Origin: CAVRQM01 sp963723455 | GTDB lineage: Bacteria; Pseudomonadota; Alphaproteobacteria; Acetobacterales; Acetobacteraceae | Direction: 5' to 3' | Length of the DNA stretch: 64,000 bases | Assembly (NCBI GenBank): GCA_963723455.1 | Contig: CAVRQM010000001.1 | Span: 1,302,001-1,366,000 of the forward strand | Part shown: one piece after another, positions 1 to 7,875 of the stretch | How positions within the stretch are numbered: position 1 is the stretch's first letter | How the letters are laid out: every line of letters begins with the position of its first letter | Notes under the pieces: model-generated | What the model was told of the DNA's origin: nothing | Seen by the model: the letters and a program-made list of their open reading frames with translations, nothing else | Database searches by the model: none | Program-made: the position numbers and the translations under genes

Positions 1-51
1 CGGCACATGGCCGAGGCATAGGTCGCCCCTGCGGCGCCAGGCGCTGCCAGA

Positions 52-372
52 TCACTTCGGCTCTCGGCCCGACGCCTCCAGGGCTGCCCGCCGCACATCC
101 TCGGCGGGCAGGCCGGACAGGACCGCCTGCAGGGTGTGGCGGGTCGCGTAGAGCTGGTCGAGCAGCGACAGCACCAGGCCCAGGGCGTCCGGCTCGATGC
201 CGACATCAAGCCGCAGGTCGCGCACCAGCGTCACCCGGGCTATGTCCGTCTCGGCGAACAGCCAGGCCGGCGGCTCTCCGGTCGGGCAGACCCAGCCGCG
301 CGCGATCCAGTCCTCAAGATCGCCAGGTCCGATGTCGCGCACCAATCGACAGACTGCCTCGGCGCGAATCAT
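52..372 (-). CDS. cbpM: Chaperone modulator CbpM
   Basis: A 106-residue protein of the CbpM/MerR-like helix-turn-helix type. The family binds the J-domain of CbpA and blocks its co-chaperone and DNA-binding activity. The N-terminal third has the expected pattern, with 'LEDWIARGWV' at the position where CbpM proteins recognise the J-domain, and the C-terminal half is one long amphipathic helix. Its start codon overlaps the cbpA stop by an ATGA, so the two are translationally coupled, the usual arrangement. Identification rests on the residue pattern plus the partner gene. Confidence 0.88.
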   Translation of the reverse strand: MIRAEAVCRLVRDIGPGDLEDWIARGWVCPTGEPPAWLFAETDIARVTLVRDLRLDVGIEPDALGLVLSLLDQLYATRHTLQAVLSGLPAEDVRRAALEASGREPK

Positions 373-1289
373 TCGATGCTGATCCCTGCCCTCGGGTCGA
401 ACGGGTGCGCCGGTTTCCAGCTTCGCAACAGGTCGGCGAGTTCGGGATCAGGCTGGACCGGCATTGCGATCTCCAGTTCGACCATCTGGTGTCCTCCGGC
501 AATTCCGCGCCCGCGCAGCCGCAGCCTCGTGCCCTGGCCCGAGCCCGCGGGGATGGTCAGGCGAACCGGACCGGTCAGGGTCGGCACATCCACGGCGGCC
601 CCCAGCACCGCCTCCTGCAAGGTCACCGGCAGCCGCAGCACGATGTCGTCGCCCTCGCGGCGGAAATGGGCGTGCGGCGCCACGCTGACCTCCACCAGCG
701 CGTCGCCCGCCGGCGCGCCCTCCGATCCGGGCCTGCCCTGCCCCTTCAGCCGCAGGACGTGGCCGTCGCGCAGGCCGGCCGGGATGGTGACGTCCAGGAC
801 GCGGCCGTCCGGCAGGGTCAGCCGGCGAACCGCGCCGCGCGCCGCGTCGAGGAAGCTGACAGTCAGCGAATATTGGATGTCTGCTCCCGGCCGGGGTCCG
901 AAGCCGCCCCCGGAAAAGCCATCGCGCCCGGCGCCCTGGGCACGGAACGCCTGGCCGAACAGCAATTCCAGGTCATCGACGGTGAACGCGCCCTGCGCCG
1001 CCCCGGCGCCGGCCTGGCTGCGGCGGGCGCCGCCCGGACCGCCCCAGTAGCCGCGCGGAGCCGCCTCATGCCCCTCGGCGTCGATCTCGCCACGATCGAA
1101 TCGCGCCCGGCGGTCAGGGTCGGAGAGAAAGTCATGCGCTGTGCTGATCTCCTTAAATCGCTCGGCTGCGTCCGGCTTTCCCGGGTTGAGGTCGGGATGA
1201 TACTTCTTGGCGAGCGATCGGTATGCCTTGCGTATCGCATCCTCGCTGTCGCCCGGTCGAACACCGAGAGTTTCGTACGGGTTCTTCAT
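369..1289 (-). CDS. cbpA: DnaJ-like co-chaperone CbpA
   Basis: A type II (zinc-finger-free) J-protein of about 306 residues acting with DnaK. The J-domain occupies residues 1-65 with the HPD tripeptide at 31-33. A Gly-rich linker follows to about 130, then two beta-sandwich substrate-binding domains ('GADIQYSLTVSF', 'RREGDDIVLRLPVT'). No CxxCxGxG repeats are present, which separates it from DnaJ. The frame is open to 1334; starts at 1298 and 1289 are both possible, and I prefer 1289 because 'MKNPYETLGV' is the typical family N-terminus. It is followed by cbpM with an ATGA overlap and preceded closely by the DNA glycosylase gene. Confidence 0.92.
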   Translation of the reverse strand: MKNPYETLGVRPGDSEDAIRKAYRSLAKKYHPDLNPGKPDAAERFKEISTAHDFLSDPDRRARFDRGEIDAEGHEAAPRGYWGGPGGARRSQAGAGAAQGAFTVDDLELLFGQAFRAQGAGRDGFSGGGFGPRPGADIQYSLTVSFLDAARGAVRRLTLPDGRVLDVTIPAGLRDGHVLRLKGQGRPGSEGAPAGDALVEVSVAPHAHFRREGDDIVLRLPVTLQEAVLGAAVDVPTLTGPVRLTIPAGSGQGTRLRLRGRGIAGGHQMVELEIAMPVQPDPELADLLRSWKPAHPFDPRAGISIE

Positions 1290-1335
1290 CGCATCCATGT
1301 TAGCTGCGCCGGTCGGGCGCTGCCAGCGCGCCATG

Positions 1336-2010
1336 TCAAACGCCCGGCGAGGGTCGGTTCAGCCATGCCGGCCCGCTCACGAAACGGCTGCCGGGAACGT
1401 AGAATCGCCAGGGTCGGTCGGCAGCCCGGGTGAGTCCGATGCGCACGCTGGTCCCGGTCCCGGCCACCGGGCGGGAGCCGGGCGCCAGATAGACAGGATT
1501 GCCGGCGCACAGATCCAGGCCGTCCAGCGTCCGGTCGATCGCCAGCGCGGCTGCCAGCCGTCCTGGCCCGCGCGCAATGTCGCGCGGCGCCACGCCGCCG
1601 CGGCGCAGCGACATCAGAGCCACCCCATGCTCCGGCTCGATCGCGCGGATGAGCACGCCCGCCCCGATCCCGGCCGCTTCGCTTGATACGTTCAGCATCC
1701 AGCAGCTTCCATACGCCCGATAGACGTAGGCGTGGCCGCACACCAGGAACAATGAGCGGTTGCGCTCGGTCATGCGCCGATAGTGATGGGCGGCCGGGTC
1801 GCCCGGAGGATAGGCCTCGGTCTCCACGATGCGCCCACCGGCGATCCCGTCGGGCAGCAGGCGGACCACACGCTGCCCCAGCAGGAAGCGTGCGAGGGCA
1901 ACCGTGTCAGTCGGCAGGTCGGAGCGCCGGAACGGGGCCGGGGCAACCTCGCCCACCGTTACATCGGTATGAACGACCGTAAATCCGTCAACAAATGTCA
2001 ACTTAGGCAT
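1336..2010 (-). CDS. DNA-3-methyladenine glycosylase (AAG/MPG family)
   Basis: Base-excision-repair enzyme that removes alkylated purines. The 224-residue protein has the AAG core: 'RIVETEAYPPGDPAAHHYR' carries the catalytic Glu and the conserved Tyr/His, followed by 'RNRSLFLVCGHAYVYRAYG' and 'ARGPGRLAAAL' (family: RGPGKL). The frame stays open to an ATG at 2070. The ATG at 2010 gives a normal family length because the conserved region starts with 'FRRSDLPTDTVALARFLLG'. It is divergent from the marR-like gene and lies just upstream of cbpA/cbpM on the same strand. Confidence 0.9.
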   Translation of the reverse strand: MPKLTFVDGFTVVHTDVTVGEVAPAPFRRSDLPTDTVALARFLLGQRVVRLLPDGIAGGRIVETEAYPPGDPAAHHYRRMTERNRSLFLVCGHAYVYRAYGSCWMLNVSSEAAGIGAGVLIRAIEPEHGVALMSLRRGGVAPRDIARGPGRLAAALAIDRTLDGLDLCAGNPVYLAPGSRPVAGTGTSVRIGLTRAADRPWRFYVPGSRFVSGPAWLNRPSPGV

Positions 2011-2068
2011 TGTCCGGCAGTCGGAGATTGCACAAGATGTATCCGCGAACACAAAGGCGACACACCCC

Positions 2069-2569
2069 ATGTCCTACAAAGCCTCGGCGACAGAGTCTCT
2101 CTCGCAACATCGCAGTCATGCCACAAACTCCGTGTTGACCGCTCACCAGCGCATGATACCACATTCGCGGAATACTGTGCCAGACGCCCGCGTCGATCTC
2201 ATGCGCGACGTGCTGCTTACTCTGGTTCGCCGCGACGGCCGCGACCTGACCGCTCGCCAGCTCAGCGCGTTCCTGATCGTCTACACCAACGACGACGTGC
2301 AGACCGTCAGCAGCCTGGCGGAGCTGATGAACATTTCGCGCCCCGGCGTCACGCGGGTCATGGACCGTCTGGTGCGGTTCGACCTGATGGCGCGCGAGGA
2401 GGACCAGGACGACCGCCGCCGGGTTCTGGCCCGGCGCACCGCCCGTGGCCTGACCTTCCACCAGGAGCTTGCCGCGATCGCCCGCGCCGCCGCGGACGGC
2501 CGCATCGACAGCCTGCCGCCGGCCGAGTTTTCGAGCCAGGCCGCCTCGGGCAAGTCCGCCCGCATCTGA
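2069..2569 (+). CDS. MarR-family transcriptional regulator
   Basis: Winged helix-turn-helix repressor/activator. The recognisable core is 'LTARQLSAFLIVY', the recognition helix 'TVSSLAELMNISRPGVTRVMD' and the wing 'REEDQDDRRRVLARRTARG'; Asp-Asp-Arg-Arg in the wing is the classic MarR signature. The longest frame starts at 2069 and overlaps the region upstream of the DNA glycosylase. Starts at 2153 or 2201 would also leave the whole domain intact, and no strong ribosome site decides between them. The divergent glycosylase gene is a plausible target. No ligand can be inferred. Confidence 0.85.
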   Translation: MSYKASATESLSQHRSHATNSVLTAHQRMIPHSRNTVPDARVDLMRDVLLTLVRRDGRDLTARQLSAFLIVYTNDDVQTVSSLAELMNISRPGVTRVMDRLVRFDLMAREEDQDDRRRVLARRTARGLTFHQELAAIARAAADGRIDSLPPAEFSSQAASGKSARI

Positions 2570-2621
2570 CCAGCCATCGGGTTCCGGCCGGCGGGCGGCA
2601 GGCCGCCGACCTGGCTTGCGC

Positions 2622-3563
2622 CTATTCGGCAGGCTGCCCGGCGGCAGCCCGGCTGCCGCCCACTTCCCCAGGCTGGCCGACCGCTGCGGAAGGCGACTGA
2701 TCCGCGCCCGCAGCCGTGACCGGGACGTTCAAGTCGTACGCGACCCGCAGCACGACGAACCACGGGTAGCGGCTGTCGAGCGGCTGGTCGGCACGCTCGC
2801 CCAGGCGGCCGTCGTCGGTGACCGGCACGTGCTTCATCGTCACCGCGTCATCGACATTGCCGCCCAGCACGCTGAGCAGCCCCGGCGCCTGGCCCACGAC
2901 GATGTCGCAATGGGCCGGAAAATCGCCGGCCGGCAGGTCGGCATAACGCACCGGGCGCGGCGTGCGCGAGGTGCAGATGAGGTCGCCCGGAACCGGCGCG
3001 TAGGCGTCGATCGGGTAGGCGCTCACCGCCCATCCGGCATCCTCGCCATGCGCCATTCGCCACGCGGCGTCGATATAGGTGTGATGCGACGGCGAGTACG
3101 GGAAACGTCCGACCGCGCCGGCGATGCGCATGACGTAGCTGATGAAGGCAGCCGACCACGCATAGTCTCCGTCGTCGCTGGCCGGGAACACGGCGCCGAA
3201 GGCGTCGTGCTTGCCGGTCCATGAGACCTCCGGCGTCGAGAAATCCTGGCTCTCGTACCAATATTCGCCGACGCGCTGCCACAGTCCCTCGTAGCGCTCC
3301 GGCTTCTGGTCCGGCAGGGGCGGCGGTCGCGTGCCGGGCGGGTCGTCGTCGACCGGCTGCCCGAAGACGCGCCATTCGCGCAGCGCAATGGCGATCGCCG
3401 CCTCGCGGGTGAACGGCTCGTACGGCTTGCTGGCGAAATCGGGCACGTTCGGCGTCGCGCGGACGATCGCGGCCGGGCCGCCCGGCCGGCGCCCGACCGG
3501 CGTCCGGCCCGCGCAACCGGCAAGCGCCAACAACGCCAGAGCGGCAATTCCGAGCCGGCGCAT
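2622..3563 (-). CDS. DUF2272 lipoprotein
   Basis: A 313-residue protein starting 'MRRLGIAALALLALAGCAG': a lipoprotein signal peptide with lipobox LAGC. The body matches the DUF2272 type, an NlpC/P60-like cysteine/histidine fold: 'DYAWSAAFISYVMRIAG' and 'YAPVPGDLICTSRTP' with a later 'HCDIVVG' resemble the CHAP/P60 arrangement, although the residue at the usual catalytic Cys position is Ser (WSAAF). It may bind or cleave peptidoglycan; that is inference. It begins 5 bases after mtnA ends, so the two are probably co-transcribed. The C-terminal 40 residues are low-complexity Ala/Gly/Pro. Confidence 0.8.
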   Translation of the reverse strand: MRRLGIAALALLALAGCAGRTPVGRRPGGPAAIVRATPNVPDFASKPYEPFTREAAIAIALREWRVFGQPVDDDPPGTRPPPLPDQKPERYEGLWQRVGEYWYESQDFSTPEVSWTGKHDAFGAVFPASDDGDYAWSAAFISYVMRIAGAVGRFPYSPSHHTYIDAAWRMAHGEDAGWAVSAYPIDAYAPVPGDLICTSRTPRPVRYADLPAGDFPAHCDIVVGQAPGLLSVLGGNVDDAVTMKHVPVTDDGRLGERADQPLDSRYPWFVVLRVAYDLNVPVTAAGADQSPSAAVGQPGEVGGSRAAAGQPAE

Positions 3564-3567
3564 CGGT

Positions 3568-4662
3568 TCAGCCGCGTTCGGGAAACAGCGAGATGAGGCC
3601 CGCGGAACTGGCATCGCAGCGGCCGCGCTCGGTGATCAGCCCGCTCACCAGACGCGCGGGCGTGACGTCGAATGCCGGATTGGCCGCGGCGCTGGCCTCT
3701 GGCATCACGCGCACCGTCTCGATGGCGCCCGACGCGGTGCGCCCGGTCACCATCGAGACCTCGTCGCCGCCGCGCTCCTCGATCGGGATGTCGCGCACGC
3801 CGTCGGCGATGTCCCAGTCCACCGTAGTCGATGGGGTGGCGACCCAGAACGGCACCTGATTGTCGTGCGCCGCAAGCGCCTTCAGATACGTGCCGATCTT
3901 GTTGGCCACGTCGCCGGTGCGCGTCACCCGGTCGGTGCCGACGATGACCAGATCGACCTCGCCATGCTGCATCAGGTGGCCGCCGGCATTGTCGGCGACG
4001 ACGCTGTGCGCGACGCCGTGCTGGCCCAGCTCCCACGCGGTCAGCGCCGCGCCCTGGTTGCGGGGGCGCGTCTCGTCCACCCAGACATGCAGGTCGATGC
4101 CGCGCTCGAACGCCGTGTAGATCGGCGCCAGGGCGGTGCCCCAGTCCACGGTGGCCAGCCAGCCGGCATTGCAATGCGTCAGCACCTGCACGCGCCGGCC
4201 GGGCCGGCGGGCGGCAATGTCCTCGATCAGCGCCGAGCCGTGACGCCCGATCGACGCGCATTGCGCCACGTCCTCGTCGGCAATCAGCGCCGCCTCGGCA
4301 TAGGCCGCCGCGGCGCGCTGCTCCGGGCGGGTGTTGCGCAGCCGCGTCAGCATCCGCTCGATCGCCCAGCGCAGGTTGACCGCGGTCGGCCGGGTCGCGG
4401 CAAGCGTCGCGCATGCAAACTCAAGCGCGTCGGTGGACGGATCGGCGCGCATCGCCAGCGCCACGCCGTACGCCGCCACGGCGCCGATCAGTGGCGCACC
4501 GCGCACCTGCATCGTGCGGATCGCGTGCGCGGTCTGTCCGACGGTGGCCAACGACAGGATCCCGAACGACCACGGCAGCTTGGTCTGGTCGATCACATGC
4601 ACCGTGCTGCGGTCGCCCGGATCGACCCAGACGCTGCGATACGCAGAGCCGTTGACCTTCAC
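3568..4662 (-). CDS. mtnA: S-methyl-5-thioribose-1-phosphate isomerase
   Basis: Converts methylthioribose-1-phosphate to methylthioribulose-1-phosphate in methionine salvage. The 364-residue length is normal. Family motifs are clear: 'MQVRGAPLIGAVAAYG' near the N-terminus, the catalytic-Cys segment 'THCNAGWLATVDWGTAL', and 'GTDRVTRTGDVANKIGTY' with the catalytic Asp. No other salvage genes (mtnP, mtnK, mtnB, mtnC, mtnD) are in the window. The enzyme may therefore feed an MTA-isoprenoid-type shunt, or its partners lie elsewhere. The lipoprotein gene follows immediately. Confidence 0.95.
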   Translation of the reverse strand: MKVNGSAYRSVWVDPGDRSTVHVIDQTKLPWSFGILSLATVGQTAHAIRTMQVRGAPLIGAVAAYGVALAMRADPSTDALEFACATLAATRPTAVNLRWAIERMLTRLRNTRPEQRAAAAYAEAALIADEDVAQCASIGRHGSALIEDIAARRPGRRVQVLTHCNAGWLATVDWGTALAPIYTAFERGIDLHVWVDETRPRNQGAALTAWELGQHGVAHSVVADNAGGHLMQHGEVDLVIVGTDRVTRTGDVANKIGTYLKALAAHDNQVPFWVATPSTTVDWDIADGVRDIPIEERGGDEVSMVTGRTASGAIETVRVMPEASAAANPAFDVTPARLVSGLITERGRCDASSAGLISLFPERG

Positions 4663-4767
4663 CGCGGGGCCGCAGTCGCGGTGGGCGGCGAATCCTGCCT
4701 GGCTTGCGGCATATCCTGGCGCGCCGGGTACGGGCGGGACGTGATCGACATCGTGCGGACGGCATCC

Positions 4768-5295
4768 TCAGTCGCGTTGGTGAAGCACGCAGATCAGGGT
4801 GAATAGGCGACGAGCGGTGGCGAAGTCGATGGCTATCTTGCCCGCAAGTCGCGCGATCACCAGCCGCGCTCCTTCGTCGTGCAGGCCGCGCCGGCCCATG
4901 TCGATCGCCTGCAGCCGCGCGTCGCGGCCCTCCTCGACGGCCGCCTCGTGGCTGGCCACGATCGTGTGATAATCGCGCACCAGCCGCCGAAACGGACCAA
5001 GCGCCAGCGCGTGCACGACCAGCGCGCCGCCATCCGGCCGGCGCACATCGAAGATCAGCCGGCCCTGCGCGATCGAGAGCGCCAGCGCGAAGCCGTCGCT
5101 GCCGTCCGCCGAAACGCCGCGCAGGATCGGCAAAAATCGCCCCTCCGCCTGCAGGTCGGCAACCGCGCGCGCGCGCTCCGCCTCCTGCAGCGGCGACAGT
5201 CCGGCGAAGCCGACCTGATCGAGACGCACGCTGAGCAGCCGGCCGTCGGACGCCGGCTGGGCGGCTGCGTCACTCGGCATCGGCGGACTTCGCAA
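4768..5295 (-). CDS. UPF0262 family protein
   Basis: A 175-residue cytoplasmic protein of the uncharacterised UPF0262 family, largely confined to Alphaproteobacteria. Recognisable stretches are 'FDVRRPDGGALVVHALALG', 'FRRLVRDYHTIVASHEAAVEEG' and 'IDMGRRGLHDEGARLVIARLAG'. No signal peptide or membrane segment. The start lies inside the end of the upstream DUF983 gene (alternative Met at 5280), so the pair is coupled. Function unknown. Confidence 0.85.
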   Translation of the reverse strand: MRSPPMPSDAAAQPASDGRLLSVRLDQVGFAGLSPLQEAERARAVADLQAEGRFLPILRGVSADGSDGFALALSIAQGRLIFDVRRPDGGALVVHALALGPFRRLVRDYHTIVASHEAAVEEGRDARLQAIDMGRRGLHDEGARLVIARLAGKIAIDFATARRLFTLICVLHQRD

Positions 5296-5614
5296 GCCCG
5301 AGCCTGAGCGCCAGTCCGACGGTGCCGCCCTTGATCGGGCGCAGCAGCAGCAGCGACAGCACCAACGTCAGCGGCAGCCAGATTGCTGCGTGTAGCCAGA
5401 GCGGGGGCGCGCAGGCGCGTTCCACTATCAGCATGCCGCCGACCACGAGGTGGCCGACAATGAAGATGGTGAAGTAGGGCGGCGCGTCGTCGGCGCGGGC
5501 CGAACCGAGCGGCGCGCCGCAACCGGGGCAGACATCGACGACGCGCAGATAGCCGGCGAACAGCCTCGCCCGCCCGCACGCGGGACAGCGGCAGCGCAGG
5601 CCGCGGCCGATCAT
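5270..5614 (-). CDS. DUF983 membrane protein
   Basis: A 114-residue protein with two N-terminal CxxC pairs (CRCPACG at residues 8-14 and CPGCG at 29-33), probably a small zinc ribbon, followed by two transmembrane helices (roughly residues 48-65 and 72-92). This is the DUF983 architecture, frequent in Alphaproteobacteria near heme/cytochrome or UPF0262 genes. The start was chosen at 'MIGRGLRCRCP'; the frame continues upstream but that part is not family-like. It overlaps the UPF0262 gene by about 26 bases. Confidence 0.82.
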   Translation of the reverse strand: MIGRGLRCRCPACGRARLFAGYLRVVDVCPGCGAPLGSARADDAPPYFTIFIVGHLVVGGMLIVERACAPPLWLHAAIWLPLTLVLSLLLLRPIKGGTVGLALRLGLAKSADAE

Positions 5615-6234
5615 GCACGCCGCCGTCGGCAGCCGACTGGACGGTTGCGAACGCAGTCGATCCGGAGTCCAGCGACGGATGTCGGCCCCGGCGAGAGGAG
5701 GAGCAAGAACGCGAACGTCTGGCACAGAGAGCTTCCTGATGGCGGGCGGGCCTGCCCGGTGATGCGCGACGGCGCGGCGCCCTTCTAATGATGCGAGCAC
5801 CCGGCCCGGCATCAAGCGGCGCGGCGTCACGACTTCGACGAAAATGCGCGCCGAGCGGTGTTCGCCAACGCCGCCGCGCCGCGAACTCGGCGGGGACCAA
5901 CTCATTTTATGCGTTTGTCCACCCCATTTCGCGACGCTTTCTGTTGACAGCAGAACGGGCGAGGGCAGATAGCGTCGAACAGGCCCGCAAGCGTACCGAT
6001 TCGCGCAACGCTGCGACCCGGACTCGCCCGCGGGTGAGGGAAAGACCTGATGAGGACGCGACGCGGTCAGGCGATTGAACGGGCGGTGCCGGGCAGCGCG
6101 GGCCATGGTTCGCTGCGCATCATCTGGACGGAGCGCGCTGCCGGCGTGCGCGCGAGGCGCGCGGAACTGCCCGACCGAGCGATCGTTCGTGCAGAGGACC
6201 AAACCTTCACGAACAGGACAGGGAGCCTTCGGGA
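5615..6234. other. 620-base divergent intergenic region
   Basis: No convincing gene. Short open stretches exist on both strands but they are Arg/Ala/Pro-rich composition products without a ribosome site or family pattern. The region separates the leftward DUF983 gene from the rightward histone-like gene and should hold both promoters. A TTGACA at 5944-5949 is the best -35 match on the plus strand, followed 18 bases on by a weak GATAGC. That leaves an unusually long 5' leader for the histone-like gene. Confidence 0.5.
5944..5973 (+). promoter_or_regulatory. Possible sigma-70 promoter
   Basis: TTGACA (5944-5949) is a perfect -35 hexamer, unusual in this GC-rich DNA. With an 18-base spacer the -10 would be GATAGC, a poor match. 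It would drive the histone-like gene about 260 bases downstream. Seen by eye only. Confidence 0.25.
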
Positions 6235-7119
6235 ATGAGCAACGACGATACGAGCGACAAGGCGGGCGCACAGCCGCTCGCCATGCGCACGCCCACGCGC
6301 GGCGGCGCGCGCAAGGTGGGCGGCCGCGGCGCTGCGGCCGCCCGCGGGACGGCAGCGCGCGGCGCCGGCGCGACGCGAAAGGCGCCGGCCAAGCGGGGCG
6401 GCAAGGCGGCGGCCGCGAAGGCGCCGGCGAAATCGGCGCGCGGCGCTGCCAAGACGACGCGCGCGACAAAGCAGGCCGCGCCGAAGCGGACGGCGCGCGG
6501 CGCAGCCGCGAGCAAGACGCCCGCTCGCAACGCAACCGCGCGCAAGGCGCCCGCGAAGGCAACCGCGCGCACGGCAACCGCGCGCAAGACGCCGGCGCGC
6601 TCGACCGCGCGCGCCGCGGCGGCGGCCAAGCCGGCGGCGCGCAAGGCCGCGACGCGCGGCGGTGCCGCGCGCAAGACGACGACCGCCACTGCGCGCGGCG
6701 GCCGGACTGCGGCAAAGGCGACCGGCCGGACGACATCCGCGCGCGCCACGAAGGCCGCCGCCAAGCCGGCCGCGACGCGGCGCGCCGCCGCTGCCAAGAC
6801 CACGGCCGGTGGCCGCCGCGCCGCAGCCGCCAAGAGCACGACTGCGTCGCGGCGCACCAGTGCGGCCGCGCCAAAGGCCGCGACGGCGCGCAAGACCACG
6901 CGGGCGACCGCGGCGCGCGGCGCTGCCAAGACCACCCGCACTGCGGCCGAAGCGCCGAAGCGTCGCGGCAGGCCACCGCAAACTCAGGCCGCGCCATCGG
7001 CGCCGGCCGCCGTCACGCGGCGTCCGCGCCGCTCCAAGGCGACTGCGGAACAGTCGCATGCCGAGACGATGCCGACCGAGACGATGGACGACATGCCGGC
7101 GATCGCCCACGAGGAATAG
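6235..7119 (+). CDS. Histone H1-like, Ala/Lys/Arg-rich DNA-binding protein
   Basis: A 294-residue basic, low-complexity protein made almost entirely of Ala, Arg, Lys, Thr and Gly in degenerate repeats such as 'ARKAPAKA', 'AAKPAATRR' and 'TARKTTRATAARG'. Near residue 242 is 'PKRRGRPP', a good AT-hook. The last 40 residues turn acidic ('MPTETMDDMPAIAHEE'). This resembles bacterial H1-like nucleoid proteins of the HctB/AlgP/BphH1 type, which coat or condense DNA. The ATG follows 'acagggagccttcggga', a good ribosome site. The repeat number probably varies between strains. The DNA-binding role is inferred from composition. Confidence 0.72.
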   Translation: MSNDDTSDKAGAQPLAMRTPTRGGARKVGGRGAAAARGTAARGAGATRKAPAKRGGKAAAAKAPAKSARGAAKTTRATKQAAPKRTARGAAASKTPARNATARKAPAKATARTATARKTPARSTARAAAAAKPAARKAATRGGAARKTTTATARGGRTAAKATGRTTSARATKAAAKPAATRRAAAAKTTAGGRRAAAAKSTTASRRTSAAAPKAATARKTTRATAARGAAKTTRTAAEAPKRRGRPPQTQAAPSAPAAVTRRPRRSKATAEQSHAETMPTETMDDMPAIAHEE

Positions 7120-7173
7120 GCGCGGCGCAGCCCTGCCCGGCTGCCTGCCGTTGCGATACGGACAGGCTGCACA

Positions 7174-7200
7174 GACCCTCTCCCGTTGCGGGAGGGGGTC
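7174..7200. terminator. Palindrome between convergent genes, terminator-like
   Basis: A 12-base stem (one mismatch) around a TTG loop: GACCCTCTCCCG / CGGGAGGGGGTC. It sits between the ends of the histone-like gene and otnC, which converge. No T-tract follows, so it may be an intergenic palindromic repeat rather than a true terminator. A related but different palindrome lies at 13232-13308. Confidence 0.45.
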
Positions 7201-7241
7201 GGGCACGGCAAGGCGAGACCTGGACGCAAGAGTGTGCGGCG

Positions 7242-7875
7242 TCAGCGGAACTGGCTGAGCAGGCCATCGACTTGCGGCGGAGTCAGACATCGCGGAGCCG
7301 CGCCGCGCAGCAGCATGAACAGCTTCGCCGCCTCCTCCAGCTCCTCGGCCGCGAACACCGCGTCGGCCAGCGAGCGGCCGCTGACCACCGGACCGTGATT
7401 GGCCAGCAGCACCGCGCGCGCGCCGGCCGCCGCGGCGTGGATCGCCGGCTCCATCGCCGGATCGCCCGGGCGATAGTACGGGATCACCGGCAGGCTGCGG
7501 CCCACGCGCATGACGAAATACGGCGTCAGCGGCGGAATCGGGTTGCGCGCATCGACCTCGGGCAGGCACGCGACCGCGGTCGCCATCGTCGAATGCAGAT
7601 GCACCACGGCGCCGGCGTCCTGGCGCGCCGTGTAGAACGCGCGGTGCATGAACACCTCCTTGCTCGGCGCATCGCCGCCGACATGCGCGAAGCGGGCGTC
7701 CAGGCGCGCGATGCGCGCGGGATCGAGTTCGGCCGAGGCAGGAGTTGGTCGGCGTGATCAGATACCCGTCATCCAGCCGCACGCTGATGTTGCCGGCGCT
7801 GCCGACCGAGAAGCCGCGGGCGAACAGGCTGGCGGCCAGTTCGACCATCAAGGCGCGCGCGTCGGCCTCGGTCAT
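7242..7875 (-). pseudogene. otnC: 3-oxo-tetronate 4-phosphate decarboxylase (class II aldolase), frameshifted
   Basis: Class II aldolase/adducin-type enzyme acting after OtnK. The N-terminal part 'LFARGFSVGSAGNISVRLDDG...TPTNSCLG' is read from 7875. The remainder ('VFMHRAFYTARQDAGAVVHLHS', 'LLANHGPVVSG') is in another frame. Dropping one C of the GGCC run near 7731-7732 restores a continuous protein through 'CLGELDPARIARLD'. Metal-binding His residues are in 'HLHSTMATAV' and the Gly-rich 'GSAGN' phosphate site is intact, so function was probably not lost long ago. The start overlaps the otnK stop (ATGA). One of six similar single-base insertions in the window. Confidence 0.85.

Noticed and set aside
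1..51. Possible gene end at the left edge
   Set aside because: Only 51 bases and no recognisable protein or RNA on either strand.
5788..6238. Short plus-strand open frames (96 and 62 codons) in the 620-base gap
   Set aside because: No ribosome site, no family pattern and Arg/Ala-biased composition.
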